Source of the DNA: Solimonas marina
Lineage (GTDB): Bacteria; Pseudomonadota; Gammaproteobacteria; Nevskiales; Nevskiaceae
DNA: 64,000 nucleotides
Direction of reading: 5' to 3'
Assembly: GCF_012241385.1 (NCBI RefSeq)
Contig: NZ_JAAVXB010000004.1
Coordinates: 186,001 to 250,000 of the forward strand
A model generated the notes under the pieces. It was not told where the DNA came from and did no database searches. It saw only the letters and a program-made list of their open reading frames with translations. A program made the position numbers and the translations under genes. Shown one piece after another: positions 57,384 through 64,000 of this stretch (position 1 is the stretch's first letter; every line of letters begins with the position of its first letter).

Positions 57384-57635
57384 ATGGTTACGATTCGTTT
57401 GGCTCGCGCCGGCGCCAAGAAGCGCCCGTTCTATCACGTCGTTGCGACCGAAAAGAGCAGCCGCCGTGACGGCCGCTTCATCGAGCGCCTCGGCTACTAC
57501 AACCCGAACGCCAAGGGTCAGGAGCAGAAGCTGGTTCTCGACGTGTCGCGCGTTGAGCACTGGACCAAGAATGGCGCGCAGCTGTCGGATCGCGTTGCCT
57601 ATCTGGTGAAGACGGCGCCGAAGGCCGCCGCCTGA
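57384..57635 (+). CDS. rpsP: 30S ribosomal protein bS16
   Basis: An 83-residue protein of usual length. [20 protein letters not shown] at the start and [11 protein letters not shown] in the middle are diagnostic. It heads rpsP-rimM-trmD-rplS. Confidence 0.98.
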   Translation: MVTIRLARAGAKKRPFYHVVATEKSSRRDGRFIERLGYYNPNAKGQEQKLVLDVSRVEHWTKNGAQLSDRVAYLVKTAPKAAA

Positions 57636-57637
57636 GT

Positions 57638-58171
57638 TTGTCGGACCCGGGCGTGACGACGCATCGGGTGACGCTGGGCCGCGTGTCCGGCGTTTTTGGT
57701 GTCAAGGGCTGGATCAAGGTGCATTCATACACCCGTCCGCCCGACAACATCCTGCGCTATCGCCAATGGTGGTTGACCAGTGGCGACGGTTTCGAGGCCA
57801 AGGTCTTGGCGTCGCAGATCCAGGGGCAGGGCCTGATCGCGCAGCTGTCTGACGCGAACGGCTCGCCGATCGACGATCGCGATGTCGCCGCCGCCCTGAT
57901 TGGCGCTGAAATCGCCGTGCCGCGCGAAGCACTGCCGGCGTTGCCGGAAGGCGAGCACTACTGGGTCGACATGGTCGGCCTGCGGGTCGAGAACCCGGAC
58001 GGGGTGTCGCTGGGCACGGTGAGCGATGTCACCAGCAATGGTGCGCAGGATGTGCTGGTGGTGATGGACGGCGACACCGAGCGAATGATTCCGTTCGTGA
58101 CGCCGCAGATCGTCCTTGATGTCGATCGGGTTGCCGGACGCATCGTCTGCGAGTGGCAGCCGGACTGGTGA
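57638..58171 (+). CDS. rimM: Ribosome maturation factor RimM
   Basis: A 177-residue factor for 30S head assembly that binds uS19. The N-terminal domain has TLGRVSGVFGVKGWIKVHSYT, and the C-terminal PRC-barrel has YYWVDMVGLRVEN-like sequence and MIPFVTPQIVLDVD. The TTG at 57638 is the best available start, two bases after rpsP; a GTG at 57653 is an alternative. The stop overlaps the trmD ATG. Confidence 0.93.
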   Translation: MSDPGVTTHRVTLGRVSGVFGVKGWIKVHSYTRPPDNILRYRQWWLTSGDGFEAKVLASQIQGQGLIAQLSDANGSPIDDRDVAAALIGAEIAVPREALPALPEGEHYWVDMVGLRVENPDGVSLGTVSDVTSNGAQDVLVVMDGDTERMIPFVTPQIVLDVDRVAGRIVCEWQPDW

Positions 58172-58905
58172 TGAAGATCGAGGTCATCACGCTGTTCCCT
58201 GAACTGGTGGAGCAGGTGACGCGGCACGGAATGCCGCGGATCGCGGTCGAAGGCGGTCAGTTGTCGCTGTCGACGCGCAATCCGCGCGACTACAGCACGA
58301 ACAAGTGGCGGCGGGTCGATGACCGGCCGTACGGAGGCGGGCCCGGCATGGTGATGGAAGCCGAGCCGCTCGCCGCTGCGATTGCCGAGGCCAAGGCCAC
58401 GGTTGGTCCGGCAAAAGTGGTCTACCTGTCACCGCAGGGCAGTCGCTTCGACCAGCAATGGGCGCAGCGGCTCAGTGCAGAACCGGGTCTGGTTCTGCTT
58501 TGCGGGCGCTATGAGGGGCTCGATGAGCGCCTCGTGCAGCAGGAAGTGGATTTGGAGTTGTCGCTGGGTGACTTCGTATTGTCCGGCGGCGAACTGGCGG
58601 CGATGGCGATGCTGGATGCCATTGCGCGGTTGTTGCCAGGTGTGCTGGGACACGAGCAGTCGGCCGTGAGCGATTCGTTCACCGACGGCGTGCTCGACCA
58701 TCCGCACTGGACACGACCGGAAATGTGGCGCGATGCAGGAGTGCCGGAGGTGCTGATGTCCGGCGATCATGCGAAAATCGCGCGCTGGCGCCGGCAGCAG
58801 GCGTTGGGGCAGACCTGGCTGAAGCGGCCGGAACTGCTGGACGGCCTGGAGCTGGACGACGATTCAAGGGCGCTGTTGCGCGAGTTCATCGCGCGGCAGC
58901 GGTAG
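58171..58905 (+). CDS. trmD: tRNA (guanine-N1-)-methyltransferase TrmD
   Basis: A 244-residue SPOUT enzyme that methylates G37 in tRNAs, preventing +1 frameshifts. Motifs: [54 protein letters not shown] and the knot [13 protein letters not shown]. It overlaps rimM by one base. Confidence 0.97.
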   Translation: MKIEVITLFPELVEQVTRHGMPRIAVEGGQLSLSTRNPRDYSTNKWRRVDDRPYGGGPGMVMEAEPLAAAIAEAKATVGPAKVVYLSPQGSRFDQQWAQRLSAEPGLVLLCGRYEGLDERLVQQEVDLELSLGDFVLSGGELAAMAMLDAIARLLPGVLGHEQSAVSDSFTDGVLDHPHWTRPEMWRDAGVPEVLMSGDHAKIARWRRQQALGQTWLKRPELLDGLELDDDSRALLREFIARQR

Positions 58906-58925
58906 GTTCAATAGAGGTATCAGAC

Positions 58926-59279
58926 ATGCGTACGAACAAGATCATTGCCGCCATTGAAGCGGAACAGATGGACAAGACGGTTCCGACCTTCAACGCCGGC
59001 GACACGGTCGAGGTGAAGGTCAAGGTCAAGGAAGGCGACCGTGAGCGCCTCCAGGCCTTCGAAGGCGTCGTTATCGCCAAGCGCAACCGCGGCCTGAACT
59101 CGGCATTCACCGTGCGCAAGGTTGCGCATGGCGAAGGCGTCGAGCGCGTGTTCCAGACGTACAGCCCGCAGGTCGCCGAGATCAGCGTCAAGCGTCGTGG
59201 CGCCGTGCGCCGCGCCAAGCTGTACTTCCTGCGCAACCTGTCGGGCAAGAAGGCGCGTATCGCCGAGAAGCTCGACTAA
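58926..59279 (+). CDS. rplS: 50S ribosomal protein bL19
   Basis: A 117-residue protein with typical bL19 sequence: [34 protein letters not shown] and [15 protein letters not shown]. It lies 20 bases after trmD and closes the operon at the terminator at 59333. Confidence 0.98.
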   Translation: MRTNKIIAAIEAEQMDKTVPTFNAGDTVEVKVKVKEGDRERLQAFEGVVIAKRNRGLNSAFTVRKVAHGEGVERVFQTYSPQVAEISVKRRGAVRRAKLYFLRNLSGKKARIAEKLD

Positions 59280-59332
59280 GTGCTGCGCCGCCGGCGCATC
59301 GCGCCGGCTGTTGCCGTACCGTCGTATGCAAG

Positions 59333-59367
59333 CCACGGCGGACCTTCGAGGTCCGCCGTGGTTTTTT
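59333..59367 (+). terminator. Terminator of the rpsP-rplS operon
   Basis: CCACGGCGGACC pairs with GGTCCGCCGTGG around TTCGA, followed by TTTTTT. A near-ideal 12 bp stem. Confidence 0.95.
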
Positions 59368-59404
59368 GCGTCCGGACTTCCACGGATTGACGCTGAGCGG
59401 GAGT

Positions 59405-59445
59405 ATCGATATAAGCAGATGATTAAAGCAACTGTTTATATCGAT
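59405..59445 (+). promoter_or_regulatory. Palindromic operator at the tetR start
   Basis: ATCGATATAA (59405-59414) and TTATATCGAT (59436-59445) are perfect 10 bp inverted arms 21 bases apart. The right arm overlaps the regulator's ATG at 59444. This AT-rich island in GC-rich DNA likely holds promoter and operator for autoregulation. Confidence 0.6.
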
Positions 59446-60142
59446 GCGCGAGCGCGATGACCGTTGGCTGCAGGCGGCCGCGACGAAGGGTGGTGCCGAG
59501 TCGGGCGCGGCCGATGGGACGCGGCGTGCGCTGATCGACGCGGCGACTGCCGTCTTCGTCGAGCAGGGTTACGCCGGCGCCCGGGTCCGCGACATCGCCG
59601 CAAGGGCGCAGGCCAACGTGGCGGCGATCAACTATCACTTCGGCGGCAAGCAGCGCCTCTATCTAGCGGTGCTGCGCGAGCAGGCCGGCGCGCGGATCGA
59701 GCGGTTTCCGTTGCCGGTGGCGTCGGATGCCGATGTCGACGAACAAACCCTTCGCGATGCGATCGCCATGGTCCTGAGCCGCTTCCTGGCCGGCGACGAG
59801 CGCGCCGCGGTGCCGAAGCTGCTGATGCGCGAGCTGCTGGCGCCGACCTCGGCGCTGGAGATGCTGGTGAGTGAAATCGCGCTGCCGCAGTTTCGCCACC
59901 TGGCGACCATCGTCGCCGCCCTGCTGGGGCCGGCCGCCGACCCGGAGACGGTCCTGCGCTGCACGCTGAGCATCGTCAGCCAGTGCATGTTCTATCTGTT
60001 CGCGCGGCCGCTGGTCGAGCAGTTGGCGCCGCACAGTTACGCCGATGGCGCCGAGCGACAGCTGGCTGAGCATATCGCCCGTTTCTCGTTGGCGGCGCTG
60101 CGTCAGCGCCGCGCCGAACTCGAAGGGAAAGCAGATGACTAG
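59444..60142 (+). CDS. TetR-family regulator (CecR/YbiH-like)
   Basis: A 232-residue repressor. The helix-turn-helix covers ~residues 28-75 (AATAVFVEQGYAGARVRDIA, then NVAAINYHFGGKQRLYLAVL). The C-terminal domain resembles the CecR/YbiH family. In E. coli cecR precedes ybhG-ybhF-ybhS-ybhR; here it precedes a matching membrane-fusion protein and ABC genes. Its end overlaps the next gene by 8 bases. Confidence 0.88.
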   Translation: MRERDDRWLQAAATKGGAESGAADGTRRALIDAATAVFVEQGYAGARVRDIAARAQANVAAINYHFGGKQRLYLAVLREQAGARIERFPLPVASDADVDEQTLRDAIAMVLSRFLAGDERAAVPKLLMRELLAPTSALEMLVSEIALPQFRHLATIVAALLGPAADPETVLRCTLSIVSQCMFYLFARPLVEQLAPHSYADGAERQLAEHIARFSLAALRQRRAELEGKADD

Positions 60143-61079
60143 ACTCGGTGCCGGCTTGCTGATCGTCGCACTGCTCGGCGGCTGCCATGCCGCCGACAGC
60201 ACCTACCAGGGCTATGTCGAGGCCGAGTTCGTCGACGTCGCCTCGTCGCAGGCCGGCCGTCTGGAAACGCTGAGCGTGCGCCGCGGCGATCAGGTGCCGG
60301 CGCAGGCGCCGTTGTTCGCGCTCGACGCGCAGCCGGAGCGTGCGCAGCAACAGCAGGCGGCACAACAGCTGGCCGCGGCGCAGGCACAGTTGGCCGATCT
60401 GCAGACCGGCAAGCGACCGCCGGAGGTCGCGGCCGTGCGCGCGCAGCTTGCCGAAGCGCAGGCGACGGCACGCAATGCCGCCACGCTGCGCGCGCGCGAC
60501 GAGGCGCTGATCGGCAGCGGTGCGATTTCGCAGGCGCAGTTCGACGCCAGTCGCGCGGCCGACGACGAAAGCGCAGCGCGCGTTCGTCAGCTACAGAACG
60601 AGCTGACCGTGGCGTCGCTGCCGGGGCGTGCGCAGCAGTTGGCGGCGCTGAGCGCACAGGTCGAGGCGGCGCGCGCGGCACTCGATCAAGCGAACTGGCG
60701 CTTGTCTGAAAAAACCATGAGCGCGCTCCGCGCCGGGCGTGTCTACGACACGCTATACCGTGCCGGCGAGTGGGTGGCGGCTGGCAGCCCGGTGGTTCGA
60801 CTGTTGCCGGCCGATCACATCAAGATCCGCTTCTTCGTGCCGGAATCGGTGGTCGGTGCGTTGCATGCCGGCCAGACCGTGACCCTGCATTGCGACGGCT
60901 GTGCCAAGCCGGTCGCGGCGACGATTCGCTATGTCTCGTCGCAGGCCGAATACACGCCGCCGGTGATCTACAGCAACGAGACGCGCGCCAAGCTGGTATT
61001 CATGGTCGAGGCCTGGCCGGCGCCGGCCGATGCCGCTGCGCTGCATCCGGGGCAACCGGTGTCGGTGACGCGGCCGTGA
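60135..61079 (+). CDS. HlyD-family membrane fusion lipoprotein (YbhG-like)
   Basis: A 314-residue periplasmic adaptor. The signal peptide ends at lipobox LLGGC (Cys17), so it is probably lipid-anchored, where YbhG of E. coli is described with a plain signal. A biotinyl-like domain is split by a Gln/Ala-rich coiled coil (~residues 60-185), followed by a beta-barrel domain. It would link the ABC pump below to an outer-membrane channel, which is not encoded nearby. Confidence 0.9.
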   Translation: MTRLGAGLLIVALLGGCHAADSTYQGYVEAEFVDVASSQAGRLETLSVRRGDQVPAQAPLFALDAQPERAQQQQAAQQLAAAQAQLADLQTGKRPPEVAAVRAQLAEAQATARNAATLRARDEALIGSGAISQAQFDASRAADDESAARVRQLQNELTVASLPGRAQQLAALSAQVEAARAALDQANWRLSEKTMSALRAGRVYDTLYRAGEWVAAGSPVVRLLPADHIKIRFFVPESVVGALHAGQTVTLHCDGCAKPVAATIRYVSSQAEYTPPVIYSNETRAKLVFMVEAWPAPADAAALHPGQPVSVTRP

Positions 61080-62014
61080 GCGATGCGCTGGCGATCGACG
61101 TCCACGGTCTGAACAAGCGCTTCGGCGACAAGCAGGTCGTCGACGATTTGTCGCTGCAGGTCCGGCGCGGCGAGATCTTCGGTTTTCTCGGCCCCAACGG
61201 CAGCGGCAAGACCACGTCGATCCGGCTGATGTGCGGGCTGCTGACGCCGGACTCGGGTGGTGGTACTTGCCTGGGCTACGACATCGTTCGCGAGTCGGCG
61301 CAGATCAAGCGCCGGGTCGGCTATATGACGCAGCGCTTCTCGTACTGGGAAGACCTGACGATTCGCGAGAACCTCGACTTCGTCGCGCGGCTCTACGAGA
61401 TGCCCGATCGCCGTCGCGTGGTCGATGCCGCGCTCGAACGGCTCGGCTTGGCGACGCGCGCCAAGCAGCTGACCGGCTCGCTGTCCGGCGGCTGGAAACA
61501 GCGCCTGGCGCTGACAGCCTGCATGCTGCACCAGCCGCAGTTGCTGCTGCTCGACGAGCCGACCGCCGGCGTCGATCCCAATGCGCGCCGCGATTTCTGG
61601 GAGGAGCTGCACCGGCTCGCCGCCGACGGCATTTCGGTGCTGGTCAGCACGCATTACATGGACGAAGCCGAGCGCTGCCACAAACTGGCCTACATCGCCT
61701 ACGGCAAGCTATTGGTGCAGGGTACCGGCGAGCAGGTCATCGCCGAGCAGCGGCTGACGACGTATGCCGTGCACAGCGAGGGGCTGTCGGAGTTGTCGAC
61801 CGCGCTGCGCGGCCAGCCCGGCGTCGAGCAGACCGTGGTGTTCGGCAGCGTGCTGCACGTCACTGGCACCGATGCGGCGCTGCTGGCGGCGACGCTGGAG
61901 CGTCTGGCGTCGCGGCCGGGTCTGCGCGTCGAGCGTATCGACACCGGGCTCGAAGACGTCTTCATTCACCTGATGAAGCGCTCGACCGACAACTATGCCG
62001 GGGGGCGCTCATGA
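61076..62014 (+). CDS. ABC exporter ATP-binding protein (YbhF-like, single NBD)
   Basis: A 312-residue ATPase with Walker A GPNGSGKTT, a signature LSGGWKQR and Walker B LLLLDEPTAGVD, plus the switch His in STHYMDEAE. E. coli YbhF has two ATPase domains; this one has one, with a C-terminal ~70-residue extension. The GTG start overlaps the end of the adaptor gene, and its stop overlaps the permease ATG. Confidence 0.92.
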   Translation: MSDALAIDVHGLNKRFGDKQVVDDLSLQVRRGEIFGFLGPNGSGKTTSIRLMCGLLTPDSGGGTCLGYDIVRESAQIKRRVGYMTQRFSYWEDLTIRENLDFVARLYEMPDRRRVVDAALERLGLATRAKQLTGSLSGGWKQRLALTACMLHQPQLLLLDEPTAGVDPNARRDFWEELHRLAADGISVLVSTHYMDEAERCHKLAYIAYGKLLVQGTGEQVIAEQRLTTYAVHSEGLSELSTALRGQPGVEQTVVFGSVLHVTGTDAALLAATLERLASRPGLRVERIDTGLEDVFIHLMKRSTDNYAGGRS

Positions 62015-63150
62015 CGCTGAGCGGTTTCTCGTTTGCGCGCTGGTGGGGCGTGGTGCTCAAGGAGTTTCTGCAGCTGCGTCGCGATCGGGTCACCTTCGCG
62101 ATGATCGTCGGCATTCCCATCGTGCAGCTGGCACTGTTCGGCTTCGCCATCAATTCCGATCCGCGCCATCTGCCGACCGCGGTGATCAGCGCCGACCACA
62201 GCGAGTTCACGCGCAGCCTGGTTGCGGCGATGCAGAACTCATCGTACTTCGACATCACCGAGACCCTGCCGGACGAACAGGCCGGTCGCGATGCCCTGGC
62301 GCGCGGGCGCGTGCAGTTCGTGTTGAACATTCCGGCCGATTTCACCCGGCGCCTGCTGCGCGGCGAGCGGCCGGCAGTGCTGCTAGAGGCTGACGCCACC
62401 GATCCGCAAGCGACCGGCATGGCGCTGTCGACGGTGTCGCAGTTGGTGTCATCGGTCGCGCAAAAGGATTTGCGCGGGCCGCTGGCGCCGCTGGCCGGCG
62501 GCGAGCCGCCATTCGAGATCCGCGTGCACCGGCTCTACAACCCGGAAGGCATCACCCAGTACAACATCGTGCCGGGATTGATGGGCGTGATCCTGACGAT
62601 GACGCTGGTGATGATGACCGGGCTGGCGATGACCCGTGAACGCGAGCGCGGCACGATGGAAAACCTGTTGTCGACGCCGGTGCGGCCGGTCGAGGTCATG
62701 AGCGGCAAGATCGTGCCGTACATCGTCATCGGCCTGATCCAGGCCAGCATTATCCTGCTCGCGGCGCGCTGGGTGTTCGGCGTGCCGTTCGTCGGCAGCG
62801 TGATCGCGATCTATCTGGCGGCGCTGCTGTTCATCGCCGCCAATCTGACGGTCGGCATCGCGATGTCGTCGCTGGCCAAGAACCAGCTGCAGGCGATGCA
62901 GATGACGATGTTCTATTTTCTGCCGAACATCTTGTTGTCCGGCTTCATGTTTCCGTTCGCCGGCATGCCGCAGTGGGCGCAATGGATCGCCAGCGTGCTG
63001 CCGTTGACTTATTTCAATCGCCTGATCCGCGGCATCGTCCTCAAGGGCAACGGCTGGTTGGATCTGTGGCCGGACATCTGGCCGCTGGCGGTGTTCACGC
63101 TGGTGGTGATGACGATGGCCGTGCGCTTCTACCGGCGAACCCTGGATTGA
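62011..63150 (+). CDS. ABC-2 type permease (YbhS/YbhR-like)
   Basis: A 379-residue inner-membrane protein. One N-terminal segment (VTFAMIVGIPIVQLALFGFAI) is followed by a ~150-residue periplasmic domain and about five C-terminal segments, including the ABC-2 motif RERERGTMENLLSTPVRP. It overlaps the ATPase gene by 4 bases. Only one permease gene is present where E. coli has two (ybhS, ybhR), so it may act as a homodimer. Substrate unknown. Confidence 0.92.
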   Translation: MTLSGFSFARWWGVVLKEFLQLRRDRVTFAMIVGIPIVQLALFGFAINSDPRHLPTAVISADHSEFTRSLVAAMQNSSYFDITETLPDEQAGRDALARGRVQFVLNIPADFTRRLLRGERPAVLLEADATDPQATGMALSTVSQLVSSVAQKDLRGPLAPLAGGEPPFEIRVHRLYNPEGITQYNIVPGLMGVILTMTLVMMTGLAMTRERERGTMENLLSTPVRPVEVMSGKIVPYIVIGLIQASIILLAARWVFGVPFVGSVIAIYLAALLFIAANLTVGIAMSSLAKNQLQAMQMTMFYFLPNILLSGFMFPFAGMPQWAQWIASVLPLTYFNRLIRGIVLKGNGWLDLWPDIWPLAVFTLVVMTMAVRFYRRTLD

Positions 63151-63181
63151 GGCACATTTCCGACGAGTGGTGCGGCAAGCC

Positions 63182-63211
63182 CTTGAAAAGTGACCGGATC
63201 GCCTCTACAAC
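63182..63211 (+). promoter_or_regulatory. htpG promoter, possibly heat-shock
   Basis: CTTGAAA at 63182-63188 matches the sigma-32 -35, with CCTCTACA 13 bases further as a weak -10. The same bases give a sigma-70 layout, TTGAAA-N17-TACAAC (63183-63211). Either fits htpG. Confidence 0.5.
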
Positions 63212-63250
63212 GCCGTCACTTTCGCAAATCACGATGAGGATGAGACGACG

Positions 63251-64000
63251 ATGACGGTCGAAACGGGCCCGCAGAAGCACGAATTCCAGACCGAGGTGCG
63301 GCATCTGCTGCAGCTGATGATCCACTCGCTGTACTCGAACAAGGAAATCTTCCTGCGCGAGTTGATCTCCAATGCCTCGGATGCCTGCGACAAGCTGCGC
63401 TTCGCGGCGATCGCCGACGCCTCGCTGCTCGGTAGCGACGAGCTGGCGGTGCAGTTGATTCCGGACGCCGACGCCGGCACGCTGACGATCAAGGACAACG
63501 GCATCGGCATGTCGCACGACGACGTGATCGACAATCTCGGCACGATCGCGCGCTCCGGCACGCGCAAGTTCATGGAATCGCTGTCCGGCGACCAGAAGAA
63601 GGATTCGCAGCTGATCGGCCAGTTCGGCGTCGGCTTCTATTCGGCCTTCATCGTCGCCGACAAGGTCACGGTGCGGACCAAGCGCGCCGACGCCGAGGCC
63701 GTGAGCTGGGAATCGGACGGCCAGGGCGAGTTCACGATCGAGCCGTCGGACAAGACCGACCGCGGCACCGAGGTGGTGCTGCACCTGCGCGACGACGACA
63801 AGGAATTCCTCGAGCCGATGCGCCTGTCGGCGCTGGTGCGCAAGTATTCGGATCACATCAGCCTGCCGATCAAGCTCGCCAACGACAAGGGCGAGATCGA
63901 AACGATCAATCAGGCGCGCGCGTTCTGGGCGCGGCCGAAGTCCGAGCTCAAGGACGAGGACTACAAACAGTTCTACGAGCAGCTGACGCACGACTACACG
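63251..64000 (+). CDS. htpG: Chaperone HtpG (Hsp90), 5' part
   Basis: The first 250 codons of a bacterial Hsp90, cut by the window end. The N-terminal ATPase is complete in outline: [54 protein letters not shown] and [15 protein letters not shown]. The next ~40 residues enter the middle domain ([18 protein letters not shown]). AGGATGAGACG upstream is a weak ribosome binding site. Confidence 0.97.
   Translation, partial: MTVETGPQKHEFQTEVRHLLQLMIHSLYSNKEIFLRELISNASDACDKLRFAAIADASLLGSDELAVQLIPDADAGTLTIKDNGIGMSHDDVIDNLGTIARSGTRKFMESLSGDQKKDSQLIGQFGVGFYSAFIVADKVTVRTKRADAEAVSWESDGQGEFTIEPSDKTDRGTEVVLHLRDDDKEFLEPMRLSALVRKYSDHISLPIKLANDKGEIETINQARAFWARPKSELKDEDYKQFYEQLTHDYT

Overview
This 64 kb window is GC-rich chromosomal DNA from a gammaproteobacterium. 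The evidence is gene order: infA-bpt-aat, miaA-hfq-hflX-hflK-hflC-DUF2065-hisZ-purA, rnr-rlmB, rpsF-rpsR-rplI-dnaB-alr, corB/ypjD near ffh-rpsP-rimM-trmD-rplS, and a cecR/ybhG-type efflux set before htpG. Two large TonB-dependent receptors and a PTS-based N-acetylglucosamine (GlcNAc) cluster point towards the Xanthomonadales/Nevskiales area, but I cannot name a genus from sequence alone.

Layout. 1-10.8 kb: translation and N-degron genes (infA, bpt, aat), then ftsK, lolA, rarA, serS and mutL. 10.8-19.6 kb: a repeat patch, a DUF898/M48 pair, miaA, hfq, hflX, hflKC, DUF2065 and hisZ. 19.6-21.5 kb: purA behind an unusual 500 bp array of five 100 bp repeats. 21.5-25.4 kb: a PLP dehydratase divergent from a TonB-dependent receptor, then tRNA-Leu(CAG). 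25.4-33.4 kb: rnr, an OmpA-like lipoprotein, rlmB, the rpsF operon, dnaB and alr. 33.3-37.8 kb, minus strand: a CHASE2 Ser/Thr kinase, a PP2C phosphatase, an FHA protein and a small exported protein. 38-41.5 kb: radA, corB, ypjD. 41.6-55.3 kb: a metallo-hydrolase and a chitin/GlcNAc cluster lying between ypjD and ffh. 55.3-59.3 kb: ffh, a TlpA-like thioredoxin and rpsP-rimM-trmD-rplS. 59.4-63.2 kb: a TetR-controlled efflux ABC transporter. 63.25 kb to the edge: htpG, cut off by the window end.

How the genes work together. In the GlcNAc cluster, a TonB-dependent receptor would import chito-oligosaccharides, a GH20 enzyme releases GlcNAc, a PTS pair (EIIA-HPr-EI fusion and EIICB) imports and phosphorylates it, and NagA plus a SIS-type NagB convert GlcNAc-6-P to fructose-6-P. 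A GntR regulator sits inside. The same 19-base motif is in front of the receptor and in front of gntR, so a shared regulon is likely.

The most unusual features are repeats that copy the 5' ends of housekeeping genes. The purA leader holds five exact-period 100 bp units. Each begins with the first ten purA codons, encodes a 35-residue minicistron whose stop overlaps the next ATG, and carries hairpins with compensatory changes between copies. mutL is preceded by a second copy of its first 16 codons, followed by a palindromic element. That element's family recurs as a 122 bp triplet after mutL and as a part-copy inside the rarA N-terminus.
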